A stretch of DNA of 64,000 nt from Patagioenas fasciata (GCF_037038585.1 NC_092525.1:31460367-31524366); one strand, 5' to 3'; counted from the stretch's first letter, positions 42,793 through 55,180 are shown. Numbers and translations are program-made. Notes: a model not told the origin generated them from the letters alone.

Positions 42793-43080
42793 CCTGCGGG
42801 CTGCCGCCGCCTCCCGCCGCCGCGGCTCCTTCCCCGGGTCCCCGCGCTGCGGCCAATCAGGCGGTGCTCGGCCCCCGCGGGGGGGCTCCCGGCGGCAGCG
42901 CCAGGCCCGAAGAGGCGGTACCCGGCCCCCCGCCCTGCCCCGGGCCGCTGCCCGGCTGCTGAAACCGTTCCATGTGCTGCCCGCAGTGGTACCCGAGCAG
43001 GCTGCAGCACTGCGGGGGCCGCCGGGACCTCCGCAAGCCAGGTTCGGCACGTCCCGGTGTTCACGAAATTGGGAGAGAAG
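41950..43080 (-). promoter_or_regulatory. CpG island and promoter region of the TECR-family gene
   Basis: An abrupt switch to very GC-rich, CpG-dense sequence surrounds the first coding exon of the minus-strand gene. An inverted CCAAT box (CCAAT at 42853-42857, read as ATTGG on the coding strand) lies about 60 bp upstream of the ATG, and GC-box-like runs flank it. The transcription start cannot be fixed from sequence alone. Confidence 0.75.
42766..42792 (-). CDS. TECR-family gene, coding exon 1 (start codon)
   Basis: 27 bp reading MGGRAGFFE, then donor GTGGGT, joining in phase 0 to VEILD of exon 2 exactly where TECR has MKHYE|VEILD. The start context GCAGGATGG has A at -3 and G at +4. The frame also stays open upstream to an ATG at 43122, but that sequence shows no homology I recognise. 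Confidence 0.85.
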
Positions 43081-43099
43081 AGTAATATCCAGCGATCGC

Positions 43100-44520
43100 C
43101 TGGAGTGACGATTCAGTGGCATTTCATTCGAAAGGGTAATTTATTTTTCTTTTAACATTACAGAATTACTGCAGGATATCAACCGCATTTCAGACCTTTT
43201 GCAGATCGGAAGTGTTAACCTGCAAGAATACAACTGATCATGAGCTAGAAAGCGTCTTTTCTTTCTCTGGCGGCTTACCTTTCAGGGGCGATTTGACTGA
43301 CGACAGAACTCTGCTGAGATCACTTCTGTGTTGTGTTCTTGCTGCCGCTGAGAATTAAATGCATAGCATAAAGCAGTACAGAAGCTGACAATCTTTTTCC
43401 TCCAACCAGTCTTCTTGACGTGATATCCTTTTTCTAGAGCTAAGGTAATTCAATATTAGCAAATTCTACAGTGCTTTAAAGGAACAGTGTTTTTGCAGTG
43501 CCATAGATTTCCACTAGACAGAAAGAATTATGCCATGTGCTGTTTGAAAACCCTCTGCAATCGCCCAATTTAACCCAATTCCATAGAATTATAACCATAA
43601 AAGCTATCTACATGACGTATCAAAAAATAAATTTCACACACACACAAAAGCCTGTACTGGAAAGCCAGAAGGCTGATCAGAAAGACCCAGCAGGACAGAA
43701 TTCACGACGAGTGTAAATATGGGCAAACCTGTGAGGGTATGTGGAGGTGTACACTCCTTCTCCAGCTGATTACTAGTCTGGACGGTGAACCTTTGGGCTG
43801 GGTTAGACTCTCTTGATTTTCATGTTAAAAAGAAAACAAAATTACTGGTTTTCCAAATAAGCTGACATTTCAGTATATTTCACTTCCAGATGCTCTGTAT
43901 TCATACAATGACGAAAACGTTTCAAATGCATGAAAGTAATCCAATACAGAAAAGTAATCAGAATGCAAATATGAAGAACATTTAAAATAACCTTCTGTGC
44001 CAGAGAGCGTTCAAGCAGTGCTGCAGACTGACAGAAGTTATGCAAATTGATTCTATTAGCGCAACGTGCAGCCTGGGGAAGGAAAATCTGATAGAAACAC
44101 AACTCCAATCCCTGCTCTGACAGCAAAATCACAATTTGTGGTGCACCGTTCACTTTAACTGTAGTTGAGGTGGGGAGAAGGGGAAGCCCCCCCTTCGAAT
44201 CTCCAATACAGAAGGACTTCAAAGTTCAGGGTGTAGCTTCCTCAAAGTCACGTGGTCTTAAAAAAAATCCCCCAATCATAATCCTCCAGGTTTCACCCAG
44301 TGCGTCCTCACTGAAATCAACTGGTATAAAACTGGAGTTATACCCTGACATTAAGTTTCATCGAACCCTAACCACAACCAAAGTAAACAAGCATTTGGTT
44401 TGCTTTTTGAGGCCTTTTATCTCCGTGTGTTATCGACCATTATTTGTTACTTAAAAGCGTCATGACTAAAATTCAGATGGTTTCATTAATTTTACTAAGC
44501 CTGCAGAGCAGCCAAAACAG
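43100..44520. other. Intergenic spacer between head-to-head TECR-family gene and GCLM
   Basis: AT-richer sequence between two CpG islands. The open frames here are short and show no recognisable protein. No repeat was identified with confidence. Confidence 0.6.
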
Positions 44521-44612
44521 CGATGTTTGCAGGATGGTGACACCGGGCTGCCGCCGCTCGGCACCCGCCGAATTCCGCGGAGCGCGGCAGCACCGCCCGG
44601 GTCCGCGGCTGC

Positions 44613-44728
44613 CGCCGGCCCCGCCCCGCCCGCCCGGCCCGGCCCCGCCCGCCCGGCTCCGCCCCGCCCGGCCCCGCCCCGCCGGCCCCCGCCCCGCCCG
44701 CCCGGCCCGCCCCCGCCCCGCCCCACCG
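44613..44728. repeat. C-rich tandem GC-box tract
   Basis: Over 100 bp of overlapping CCCCGCCC and CCCGCCCGG units, almost purely C and G, form many potential Sp/KLF sites. On the minus strand the G-runs could fold as G-quadruplexes. Confidence 0.85.
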
Positions 44729-44949
44729 GGGCCGCAGCCGGCCCCTAGGGGGCGCTGCTCCGTGAGGTCAGCGGCCTCGTGAGAGGCAGTGCGCAAGTGC
44801 GTGGCGGGATCACGGGGCGGTGCTGGCGGGGCGCGCGCAAGCCCGCGGGCGCACTCCGTCCCGCGCTGGGCCCGCCCCCCCGCCCATTGTGCTGGCGCCA
44901 TGTGACCGGGGCGGTTGGAAAGCGCGTCCTCCCCCCGCACCGTTATTAG

Positions 44950-44959
44950 TGCTGAGTCA
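44950..44959 (-). promoter_or_regulatory. GCLM: Antioxidant response element / Maf recognition half (TGACTCAGCA)
   Basis: The minus strand reads GTGACTCAGCA, which matches the ARE core TGACnnnGC with an embedded AP-1 site (TGAGTCA). It lies about 60 bp upstream of the GCLM ATG. NRF2-small Maf control of GCLM through a proximal ARE is well established in mammals; that it works here is inference from sequence and position. Confidence 0.85.
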
Positions 44960-45020
44960 CGGCGCGGTGCTGCTCGGGGCCGCAGGGAGTTTGGTGGCTG
45001 TCGTAGCGTCAGGCTTCCCC

Positions 45021-45140
45021 ATGGGGACGGACGGCGTCCGCGCTCTCCTGGAGCAGGCAGGCACCCTCACCCTGCAGACCGGTAACCTCCTGAACTGGGG
45101 CTGCCCGCGTAAGAAGTGCCCGTCTACCCCCGCCGAGGAG
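45021..45140 (+). CDS. GCLM: GCLM exon 1
   Basis: 120 bp, ATG to donor gtgagc. It encodes the N-terminus through KKCPSTPAEE and lies inside the CpG island. Confidence 0.97.
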
Positions 45141-48100
45141 GTGAGCGAGGCGGGCCCAGGTCTTCCCCTCCGGGCGCCGCGGCGGGGTCTCGGCGGGGGA
45201 CGGGCTGCGGGGGGCGCCTGCGCGGCGAGGTGCCGGGGTGGGCCGTGCGGCTGCCCAGCGGCCGGGGGAACTCCCGTTGTTGCTCCCGGCGGGTGCGGGG
45301 CCGCCCGAGCGATCAGGGCACTGTCCGGTGCAGCGTTTGTGTTTGTTGCGCGGGGCAGCGCGGCTCGGTGCCCTCAGCGGCCGCAAACGGGCATTCTCGC
45401 CCAACCGCCGCCGTGTGCCCGCCCTCCGCGCGTGCGGCGTGTGCCCGCGGCCGCACCGGCGTGTGCGCGCTCGAGGCGTCAGCTGGGAGACACAAAAAAA
45501 GGCGCTTTTTTGCTGTTTTTTACGTCTGTTTTGGGGGGCGTTCCGTCCCAGCGCACAGCGGCGTGACCCTCCGCAAAGGCAGCTGTCGGTGAGGGGCGCA
45601 GGCGGCAGCCGCTGGGGTGTCCCCCGTGCCGCGCTTTGCTAACTGCGGGTCTGCCGGGAAACCAGAGCGTGTCTCTGCTCCCGGGAACCACGGGTCAAAA
45701 CGCTTAATAGTTTAAGTACTGCCTGTGAGAGCAGACGAGGTTCTTGATAATTCTTTAGCAAGAGAAAAACAGGAATACATAAGGAGGTTGCATTACAAAT
45801 AATGAAAAATCTCTTTTTTTAACCTGAAAATAATTTTAGTAGTTTCTTACTGGTAACAGGTCTCAGCTGTCATTCCTTGTTAAATATTGGAAGAACTTTT
45901 GAAGAACTACTTCAAAACTGTTACCTCTAGCTGTATGTGCCAACACTTGAAGTAACCCTGATAAAATGGATAGAGAGGTCCTGTGGGCATGAACTTCAAA
46001 AACCACTGTATTTGCTGTCTTGTCATGACACAGTGATTTGAAAATGGTCATTTAGTAATCGGAATAACTGTTGTACTGGCTGGTTATTGCTATGTAGTGG
46101 CACTGTTGCTACTCTAGAAATTGGTTGATTGCATGTTAGTCATGCACAAATGGTGAGAAAGGTGACTGGGAGGATGATGTAATAAAAAGGAAGAATTCAT
46201 CATACTTTTACTTACTTGTCATGTGGTGATAACTCTTTTATTTGGCTTGGTTGCTTATTACAACGTTCTATTATTTGTGTGAAATAGGGACAAATTCTGT
46301 ATCAAAGAGGCAGCTGTATCATAATGGGCATCCTTTTGTGAGTAGTTTCTGGAGGGCTGTTAAATAAAGAGCGTCCAGTGTGCATAACTAATCAGTTAAG
46401 GTGTTTAAATTCGTCTGTTTACAGGGAAATATGCGTTTAAACACAAGGCTGCCTGCTTTCCAGAGTTGCTGGAATTTCAAAAGCAAATAATTGTCTTTAA
46501 TTATGACAAATAAATTGGCGCTTACCTCTTCTTTTGGTGTAGTTAGTGTGTGTGTAGCTCTCAGTGGCAGGATGTAAGCTAAAAGTTTGCAAGCTAGAAA
46601 CCCTAATGTTAGGAATTTGGGGATGTAACTGTATTTGGGAAAGCTGGTCAAAGCAGCTGAATATGCTATACTTTTCACATGTGTTGAGGGCAGGGGAGCG
46701 GTGTGCTAGGGAGACACAGGGTTGTGCGTACTAACTGCAGTGGAAGTGTGAGAGCTGCAAAGTAGCAGTATATAGAACATATGTATTAAGTACTGTCTCA
46801 CTTTCCTCCAGAAGGGGGAAGATAACATTTAAAGTTACATCAAAATAGACTGAAGAGTTCCAGCATTGTGGGTAGCTATTTAATGGGGGGAGGCTAGTTC
46901 TTGCCTTTTGACTGAGTTATTTTTTCAAGCCATTTTAAATGACTGGGGAAGAATGTGTAGGATTTGTGTTCACAAAGTTATTACTGTATTATGTCTAAAA
47001 CTTTGTGATAATCAGTTTTATGAGGGGGGTGGCTTCTAGTTTATGCATGGTGTTATGGGTACTCTGAGTCATTGTTAGGTCTCAAAGGAAATTGCTATTT
47101 AATGGTACAAAGTGTTCGTATTCATATGGGTATAAAATATATTGCTAGAAGTGAAGCAAAGCAGCTCTTAATGAATGTGCTCCTCCCGGTGGCAGATACC
47201 AGTTTTGACAGTACACTTACTTAGCCTGGGGGGGGTAACAACTCCAGAGATGTGTTAGAGGGAAGCTACAGCATTGGGACAGTGGAAGCACTGGTACGAT
47301 ACGCAGTTAATTAGCTGATTTAGACTTAATAGTTATTCCTGTACTATGTTCAAGAAAATCCATTATCAGAATCCTACTCAAGTTTATTTTGCATCTGTGG
47401 ATGCAGGAAGAAGGCAGGTGTGGGAAGGGTCTGAAGGTTCCCCCTTCAGTAATGAAGGACTTAAAAGCATTAAGTGGTTTGGCACAGTGGAATAGGTAGG
47501 CAGTAAATGAAAAGGATCAGCTGCATCTGGGAAAGAGAAGAAATTAATACAGTGAGTATTTAGTGATTGATTGTAAAGCTTCAGAAATTTCTAGCAATGT
47601 TGCAACATGTATGATATTATCTGACTATGCTATAACTTAAGAATCTCTACAGAATAACCAAAACAAACAAAAGCACACACCCTCCCCCCCAAAAAAAACT
47701 AAACACGACACCCAAACCACTCCATATGCTAGTTCAAGTGCAGTACTTGTATTACTGCAAAAACTCTTTGTGAAAGAGGAGAGGAAAATATGCAGGTCAA
47801 AGTAAACTAGTTTGAACAAGTTTTGGATGGAAGCTATGAAGGAAGACTCTTCTGTGGTTAAAGGAATGGTGTCCTTACTTCACCTGCCTTGTCTGTCTTA
47901 TGTGTCTATTAATCCTGTTCAGTGCAACTATAACATACCTACACTTCAATATGAAATAATATTTTGTAGGTACGGGACTGCATTCAGAAAACACTGACTG
48001 AATGGAGCTCAAAGATTGGGCAAGATCTGAATCAGGTAAGAGATGTTATGCATGTTATCCATGTTACATGTGAAAACAGAGAAATATGTAGATAGTTACA

Positions 48101-51100
48101 CCTTTTAAAATATAAATGAATCTGTTAAATTTCTGTTAAAGTATCTGCAGCTCCAGGTATCTTAGAGTATTTCTCAACTCCTCTGGATTTTTTTTTTTAA
48201 TATCTAGTAAACTTGGAGAGGTTAAGAAAAAATACCAAAGTAAAGACAATTCTTAGCAAAATAAGTCCTTGTTTGCAAGATTTCAAGTTAATTGTTGGGG
48301 CAATGACAAAAAAAATAAAAATCTGTATACCTCAGAAGTTTGCTGTCATGCTTGTAAAAACTCAATGGAGAATTACCTAAACTACAGAGATGATAAACAA
48401 GATAACATAAGATATTCCCATTTGAAGGGGAACTCTGAAGCACAGCCTTTGAAGGTGGAAAAGTGGCAATTTTTCCCTTAAGAGCTAAAGTCTTCCACAG
48501 ATTTCTTAAAACCATAGTTATGGGCATCCTGACATCATTATCTTCATGTATTTGGCTGCTTCCCCTTCACCATTGCTTCTGAAGTTCAGTGAAGCAGTAA
48601 TAGGTTCCCATTTAATACATTATTTGCTCTCTGAAATATAGGCATTTTCCTGGCAGTTTCTTTGGGTTTTGTGACCAGTTTGACATCAACTGCACGTTGC
48701 TGTGTTCCACACTGCAGTGTGCTGAGGCAGTTATTGCTGAATGATTTGAGGAAGGTCTAATGATTGCTAAGAGGAGAATAAAAATAAACATTTGTCTCTG
48801 CGGGATGTAGCGATCCAATTAGTGTAAGCTAGGTTTTACTGTCAAAACACATCAACTGCATAATTCCAAATTAATTTATGAATTATATAGGTTTCCAGTA
48901 ATTTTTGTAAAATAAATACATAAAGACATACAGAACAAACACAAACTTTTGTTTAAAATATTGACTGTGTGGAATAATTTGGAGTCTTGCTTGCAGATTT
49001 TTTTTTTGTAGGGGAGCAAAAATTGCCAGAGAGTTATTGGTTTTGGGTGGGGTGGTATAGATCTCTGTATAACACAAAATATCATGTAGATAAAGCCTTA
49101 GTCATCTTGTACAAGCTGATGTAACATGTAAGCCTAGTCTTAAATGAAAATAGAGGGGGAAAAATCACTGAAACTTTCCTAATTTTCAGTTTTAAATCAG
49201 TGTTTTACAGAATTTTTGTGTTAGACTTCTCTGAAATTACAAAATACTTTCATGCAAAGATGTTCCTGTAATTGACAATGTGTTTTTTTCAGCTAGTCAT
49301 GAGGGTTTTTTTAATAAAGCAAGGCAGCTTGAATTGGCACAGCAATCTGTTCACACCAGAAAGTCACAACGCTACTGAATCTTATTCCATTAATTCTTAA
49401 CAGTAATTAATATTTTTTATATTATGGGCATATGGAGCATTTCATATAGCTTTGTTTTCCTGTCTTCCACTCAGAGATCAATAAGCATTGGCTTACATTT
49501 TCTGGCATTGCATATTTATACTATTTTTATTTGTAGCTCTACAAGGCTTTTTCTTTTTTTGTAAGCGTTCTTTAGAAACTTCCTGTCTCCTCTTGACAAG
49601 TTGTTCCTAAGTCTCGTGTACTTACTGCAGGAAATACTGGAGGTTCTGGAATGTAAAGTAGACTCAGCTATAGAAAAAATAAATCCTGAAGAAAGGGATG
49701 AGTTGAAAGTATCAGGTAAGAACATAGTCAAAAATCCGGTGGCATAAAAAGGTTTCACATGCAGTTAGAAGATGTTCACATATGTATAGTTTTTTCACTA
49801 TGTTTTGTAATTGCAGAGTCAAATGACACCAGTGCACACTGTCATACTTTGGGTAGTCTAGAAGTTGGCTGAGAAAGACTTTAATTCATACTTCAGGTTT
49901 TAAAGCAGCTTGGCATTTTTCTAGTTAAACTTACATCCCCTGAAGACAATTTAAATGTATTTTGTGAATCTTTGACTCTTCTGAAGCAAAATATTACAAA
50001 TAATATTGCAGTTAAGGAATAGCATTGGAAGCACATTTATTTGCATAACTTTTCCAGGTTGCATATGGTGAACTTGAAGGAGGCAATCCAAACTAACAGT
50101 AGTACATTTTGAGTCTCAGTAAGTTATGAAGAGGTCTGTTTATACTATTATGTTTGGGGTTTTCATACAGGTTGTTGTGGTTACTGCTTGGTGTCTTGAT
50201 GCTTAAACCCTAGCTTTAGAGCTTATTAGATCATCTAACTGGATGGTATCTTTCTTCTGAGACTGCACCACAACTTTGAAATTTAAGATAAGTGTCTTTA
50301 TTGGGCAGTCACCTTTCAGAAGTGTTTGGTTTTTTCCCAATGTTTGAAGTAATTGATGTATATTCTAAGAGCCAGTTACCCAAGAACTCGTAAGTAGTGT
50401 GTATAACTATATATTTAATAATAGATGGCTTGTTTAGATATTGATTGCAGTTTCTTTGAAAATAGCAAAACTTTTCATCATTGGATCAAACTCTTCATCA
50501 ATCAGAGACGCAGTTGACTTGGGTAAGTGTGGAACTCAAACTTCTGGTAGGGTTTCTTATTTACTTTAGAATTTAGAAATACATTTAGAACCTTTTCCAT
50601 CTAATTATTTAGTGACTGTCACAAGTATCTCTTGTTTTTCTCTGAAGAGGGACTTAAGTAATCGAGTCTCTTTACATGTTAGTTCAGTCAGCAAACTTAT
50701 TAAATGGGGATTGCTGTAAGCTTGGGTCCACAAACTCAAATCTAATTCCTTGCTTCCAGCAGGAGCATGTTTTTATTTTTTCTTCCAGAACTCGTTAAAC
50801 AGTTAATAATATGTGGTGGTTTAGTAACAGTGATAAATAGTTCCTTACCAGTTGTTGTTGGTTGCCAGCTGTTTTTAACATAATGAACCTCACTACTGTG
50901 TAGTATTTCAGAGATTATTTAGGAACTAAAACAATATTGAAAGCAGTTGATGAAATAGTCGAGTTTTATTGAAGATAGAATACAATGGCTACACTGATAC
51001 CTAAGGTGTTGTTAGCCGAAGATAGCAGTAATGGTGAGCAGCAGCACTGCACTTCACCACTTTGGAATAACAGTTGGGCATAAGGGCCAAAGAACAAGGG

Positions 51101-54100
51101 GTCGGATGTCTTTCTTTTCTATTGGTACCTCAGTTAACAGCCTATTTAAGTTGTAGTACCATTTGTTAAAAATGCATTCATAGAATCCTTCTACAGAAGA
51201 AAATAATTTTAGTGACCAAGTTTTATTCTTTTTGCTTTGTAGAAGAGGCCTCGTGGTTGGCATCTTCCCTAAAGTTCAGTGATACTCTAAGACTTACCAC
51301 TTCTCTCTGGCAATTTATCTCTCTATATTGGGTGTGCTTTTCATTCAACTCATAATATATATCAAATAGTTTCCCTAGTCCGTGCCTTGTACTTAAGTTA
51401 TAGTTTGGGGTGAAAGTTAGGAATTCTAGAAAAAAATTGAGTGTGAAGGAATCAAGAATTGTATCTTACCGCTGGCTTCATGGAAAAATGTAACTTTAAC
51501 ATTAAAAAGGAAAAAGCTTCATGTTTTGTTTTTTGTGTAGTTCCTCTCTGCCTTCCTCCAAAACTCCCCAAGACCTACAGTTGAAACTTGATCTTCAGCT
51601 GTATGTTTGATTATTCGCTAAAAACACAGTTACTATCCTTGGCTTCTGATGCACTCAAGAGTTTCAGGTTGTGAATGGGGAGCTGGCAGAGTGAAATAGG
51701 AGGTGTCTTTTGCTGAATTTGAAAATTCATACTGCTTATGTTTGTACCTCACAAGATTTTGCAGTCTCTGTTCTTTTTCCTCAGCACGTTCTGCCCTTGG
51801 AGTTGCCCAGTTAGACTCGGTCATTATTGCCCCACCTCCTGTCGAAGATGGAAATAGCCTTTCATTGGAGTATCTGCAGCCTTATTGGCAAGAACTTGAA
51901 AATCTAGTTCAAAACAGAAAGATTGTTGCCATAGGTACTTCTGACCTAGATAAAACACTGTTAGAGCAGCTGTACCTGTGGGCACAGGTGAGAACAAACT
52001 TCCTACTTGTAGCATTTCTAGGGCAGAGTAACTGTTTCATTGGCTGCCACGTTGTTATAATCTTCTGTTATAAATGGGTTTATATACAAAATTAGCCCTG
52101 TTATTTTTGGCACCATATGGAAGGTCCCAGTGTAGTTCAGAGTGGGGGAGGCTCAAAGTGTGTTTGTCCCTGGTTCAGTACTTGTTCAGCAAAGGCTGGA
52201 AACCATGCGTCCATTCAGTAGCAGGTTCTTTGTAGAAGTTAAGGTTTAAGTTTTGAATGCTCTTATATTTAGTAAGGAGTACAGATAGTACTCTTAAACC
52301 TTTGGATTTATTCCAGTGACTCTGAAAACATAGCTGTTTAAACTTTAAGCTGTGTTATTAATGGAGGGATTTCCCCTTAAAAAATACTGTTTGAGTCTTA
52401 AGCTTAAATGTAAAGGGGAGGACAGGCTAGGAATCAAGTGGCACAATATTTTTCTGTCCAATGTGACTAATTGCCTCTTGTAACACTTAAGTGATGGAGG
52501 TCTATACTAGTATGTGTCCCTGCTCATGTGAGCTTGTGGATTTACAGCTTCCTTAGTATTTCCTTGAATATTCCTCTTGTGACATTTTTTTGTGGTATGT
52601 GAACATATTGTATTTGCATAAGAGGTCCTACTGAGAGTTCTGATCTGTGCTATTTGCTGTTTGTGTATATTGAGAGAACTGAGGGGATTAATGACCACCT
52701 GCATGGTGACCATGGATGCAGTTTGTGATGAGCAGAGTCAGAGTGTCCCATTTATCTTAATCTGATCTAGGCACTTACCTAAGGGCATGGAAGACTGCAA
52801 ATTATATATCCTTAACAAAAATTATTTGGATTTTTAAAATATTTTATTTCAAACACACACCTCTATAATGTTTTTACTGCAACCTGCTGCTGTTTAGGGA
52901 ACACAGCAGACAGGAAACCAAAATGTGTTAGTACAGTGTGTGGCAGCACCTGAAGTTAGATGCTGTTCTTGTTTTGGGCTCTGTGCTGCAGGAAACTGCA
53001 CATGTAGGAGTTGCCTGTTTAGCATCATACAGAATTAATTAACATCCCTCAGACCTTAAAATAATGGTCAAAGGCAAATTGTTCAAAGCAAAATTTCTGT
53101 TGTAATAGAGGGCATGGGGAGACAACTAAAGTACATTAATCTTTTTCTTCTTATAAAAGTATTCTGTGACTTTCAGGTGAAGCCAAGTAGTAATCAGGTG
53201 AACCTAGCTTCCTGTTGTGTGATGCCACCTGATCTCACAGCATTTGCAAAACAGTTTGACATACAGCTGTTAACTCACAATGACCCAAAAGGTAAGGCTT
53301 TGTCAGATAACAGAAGACTTCTAAATGCATTTATCCAGTACAAAATCAGGAATAATCTTTCTCTGAACTTCAGACTTCGTTACATTTGAATCCTGAACAA
53401 AGGATTCTAGAAGCTTCACCTCTATAAAATATTTCTACTAACTTCTTGCTTTTGCCTCAATAAAGGGGAGGAAAGGTCATGTTTTCCAGCCTTGGGTAGT
53501 TTATTGAAATAATTTTTATCAGAGAATAAAGTAAATAGAAGAACAAACTACTGAGAAATTTGTACTACATATGTTCAAAAATAGCATATTTCCACAAAAA
53601 GTAAAATGAAACAACGGTTTTACTGCTCAAGGCCAGTAAATGACAAAGGAAAGTCTACTTGCACAGAACTTGTCTGTGAAGTATCATGCATAGAAATGCT
53701 GAAAGTCAGTTGATTTTTTTTTTTGAGTAATTTGGTAATGTTAGCATAAAAAAAAGTTATGATTTAATGTTATGCAGGGTTCTTTCAAAGTAGTGACTTC
53801 TTAAAATAACATTACAAAAAGAGTTGGCATGCATGTTTTATTTGTTTTGTGCTGAGATTCAAATAAACGATTGAAGGACTTGGAAGCTTTCCGTTAGACT
53901 CTAGAAGTCTGAGTTACCAGCACCCTAGAATATTCTGGGATATTATATTAGTTTCTCTCAAACATCATCTAATCTTAATCACTATAATGATGCCTTAAGC
54001 ATATTGCAGGAATCGTGAGCAAGAAGTCTTAATCAATATTTAGCTCATTCCTTCCCTATATTCTTCCTTATGACCAACTATTTATGATGACCATACTTTT

Positions 54101-55180
54101 CCTTCTCCTTTCTTCCCATTTTCCCCAAAGGAAAACAGTATTTATGAAGTACACGTTCTATAGTACCACTGTTACAACTAATGAATTTCATTGGTGCTTG
54201 AGCATGTATCAGCACTGCTCTGGCAGCATACAGGATGAATTCCCATTCAATGCGACAGTTTTCGTGTCCTGTGAAGTCCAAAGTGCAATCTGCAGTTTAG
54301 CAAATACTCTCTATTGAGAGTCATGAAATGAAGAAGAGGATTTGTATAGGAAACAAAGCAAGGAGTGATTCCCATATGCATCGTTTGCTAAGCTTAACTT
54401 GTCTATTAAGGTCAGATGAAAAGTATTGAGAGTATCTTTTGGAAACATTCCTCAAAGAGATTGTTCCCTTCTCTGACACTGCAGAGGAAACAATGAGGTT
54501 TTTGTATTTGCTGCTGCCTTCTGCTTCATGGCATTTAAGCCCATTTTTCTTAGTGCTTTCTGAGCTTGTGGTTATTAGGAGCTGAGTTATGGGAGATGCT
54601 ATAAATGTTGAGCTTCCAGTGACTGCAGAGGTAACTGAGAATGCTCTGTACTTTCCTGATGTCAGCTTTGTGCTTTACTCACCTCTGGTTTGCCTAACTA
54701 GCTTCTCAAATTTAATTTTCATTTTTTCCTGCTAATGGCTCTGCTGATCAACTCTATTTCATACTGTAGAAATCTCAGTTAATTAGTTTGGTGGGAAATG
54801 CTCAATGTTGCAAAAAAACTGTCCTGAAGACTTCTTCTGTAATATTCAGCTGCTTTTGCCCTACATGCATTCTGGAAGACTGGATCTGTGGAGTGTCTGG
54901 CACTGCTTAAGATTTTTGACTAGAGAAAAAGGTTTCTCTTACTAAGTGTTGCTTTTTGCAGCTGTGTACATGACATTATTTAAAGCATCAATATCCATTT
55001 TTAACTTCAGAATTACTTGGTGAAGCAAGTTTCCAAGAAGTTCTTCAGGAAACCATCCAGAACATGAAAGCACATGAGTGGATTCCTTTATGGCTTCTCC
55101 GGTATTCAGTCATTGTTAAAAGCAGAGGAATTATCAAGTCCAAAGGCTATATTCTGCAAGCTAGAAGAAATGCCTCTTAA
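45021..55180 (+). CDS. GCLM: GCLM glutamate-cysteine ligase modifier (regulatory) subunit, complete
   Basis: GCLM binds the catalytic subunit GCLC in the cytosol, lowers its Km for glutamate and relieves glutathione feedback, so it sets the rate of glutathione synthesis. Coding exons: 45021-45140, 47970-48035, 49631-49715, 50466-50522, 51785-51987, 53177-53291, 55011-55180. They total 816 bp (271 aa and stop), with 7 exons as in human, where the protein is 274 aa. It starts MGTDGVRALLEQAG, carries LQTGNLLNWG and RKKCPS, then ALGVAQLDSVIIAPPPVEDG, KIVAIGTSDLDK, NLASCCVMPPDLTAFAKQFD and QLLTHNDPK, and ends KSKGYILQARRNAS. This is the aldo-keto-reductase-like fold of the family, and no break was seen. 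The start is chosen because MGTD matches the mammalian N-terminus. GCLM follows a promoter with an NRF2-type element and is head-to-head with the TECR-family gene. Confidence 0.98.
47970..48035 (+). CDS. GCLM: GCLM exon 2
   Basis: 66 bp reading VRDCIQKTLTEWSSKIGQDL and NQ. The acceptor is ttttgtag and the donor gtaaga. Confidence 0.96.
49631..49715 (+). CDS. GCLM: GCLM exon 3
   Basis: 85 bp reading EILEVLECKVDSAIEKINPE, then ERDELKVS. The acceptor is actgcag and the donor gtaaga. Confidence 0.96.
50466..50522 (+). CDS. GCLM: GCLM exon 4
   Basis: 57 bp reading AKLFIIGSNSSSSIRDAVDL. The acceptor is aaaatag and the donor gtaagt. Confidence 0.95.
51785..51987 (+). CDS. GCLM: GCLM exon 5
   Basis: 203 bp encoding ARSALGVAQLDSVIIAPPPV, then LEYLQPYWQELENLVQNRK and TSDLDKTLLEQLYLWAQ. 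The acceptor is ttcctcag and the donor gtgaga. Confidence 0.97.
53177..53291 (+). CDS. GCLM: GCLM exon 6
   Basis: 115 bp reading VKPSSNQVNLASCCVMPPDL, then TAFAKQFDIQLLTHNDPK. The acceptor is ctttcag and the donor gtaagg. Confidence 0.97.
55011..55180 (+). CDS. GCLM: GCLM exon 7 (coding part)
   Basis: 170 bp to TAA at 55178-55180. It encodes ELLGEASFQEVLQETIQNMK, then HEWIPLWLLRYSVIVKSRG and SKGYILQARRNAS. The acceptor is acttcag. Confidence 0.97.

Larger units (their letters stand above)
44560..45020 (+). promoter_or_regulatory. GCLM: GCLM promoter within CpG island
   Basis: Extremely GC-rich DNA directly upstream of the GCLM ATG. It contains a dense array of GC boxes, an antioxidant response element and no TATA box near the expected position. 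The CpG island continues to about 45660, across exon 1 and into intron 1. Confidence 0.8.

Noticed and set aside
42236-43108. Long plus-strand open frames (up to 290 codons) across the TECR-family CpG island
   Set aside because: Composition is Arg/Pro/Gly/Ala-rich, as expected from GC-rich DNA lacking stops. There is no recognisable domain, and the frames overlap a real minus-strand first exon.
44444-44940. Open frames on both strands across the GC-box tract upstream of GCLM
   Set aside because: The proteins are pure Pro/Arg/Ala or Gly/Ala/Arg low complexity generated by the CCCCGCCC repeat, with no homology.
44820-45642. 248-, 158- and 134-codon plus-strand frames around GCLM exon 1
   Set aside because: One is GCLM exon 1 with its flanks read through, and the others are GC-driven shadows. 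The spliced GCLM model explains the true coding part.
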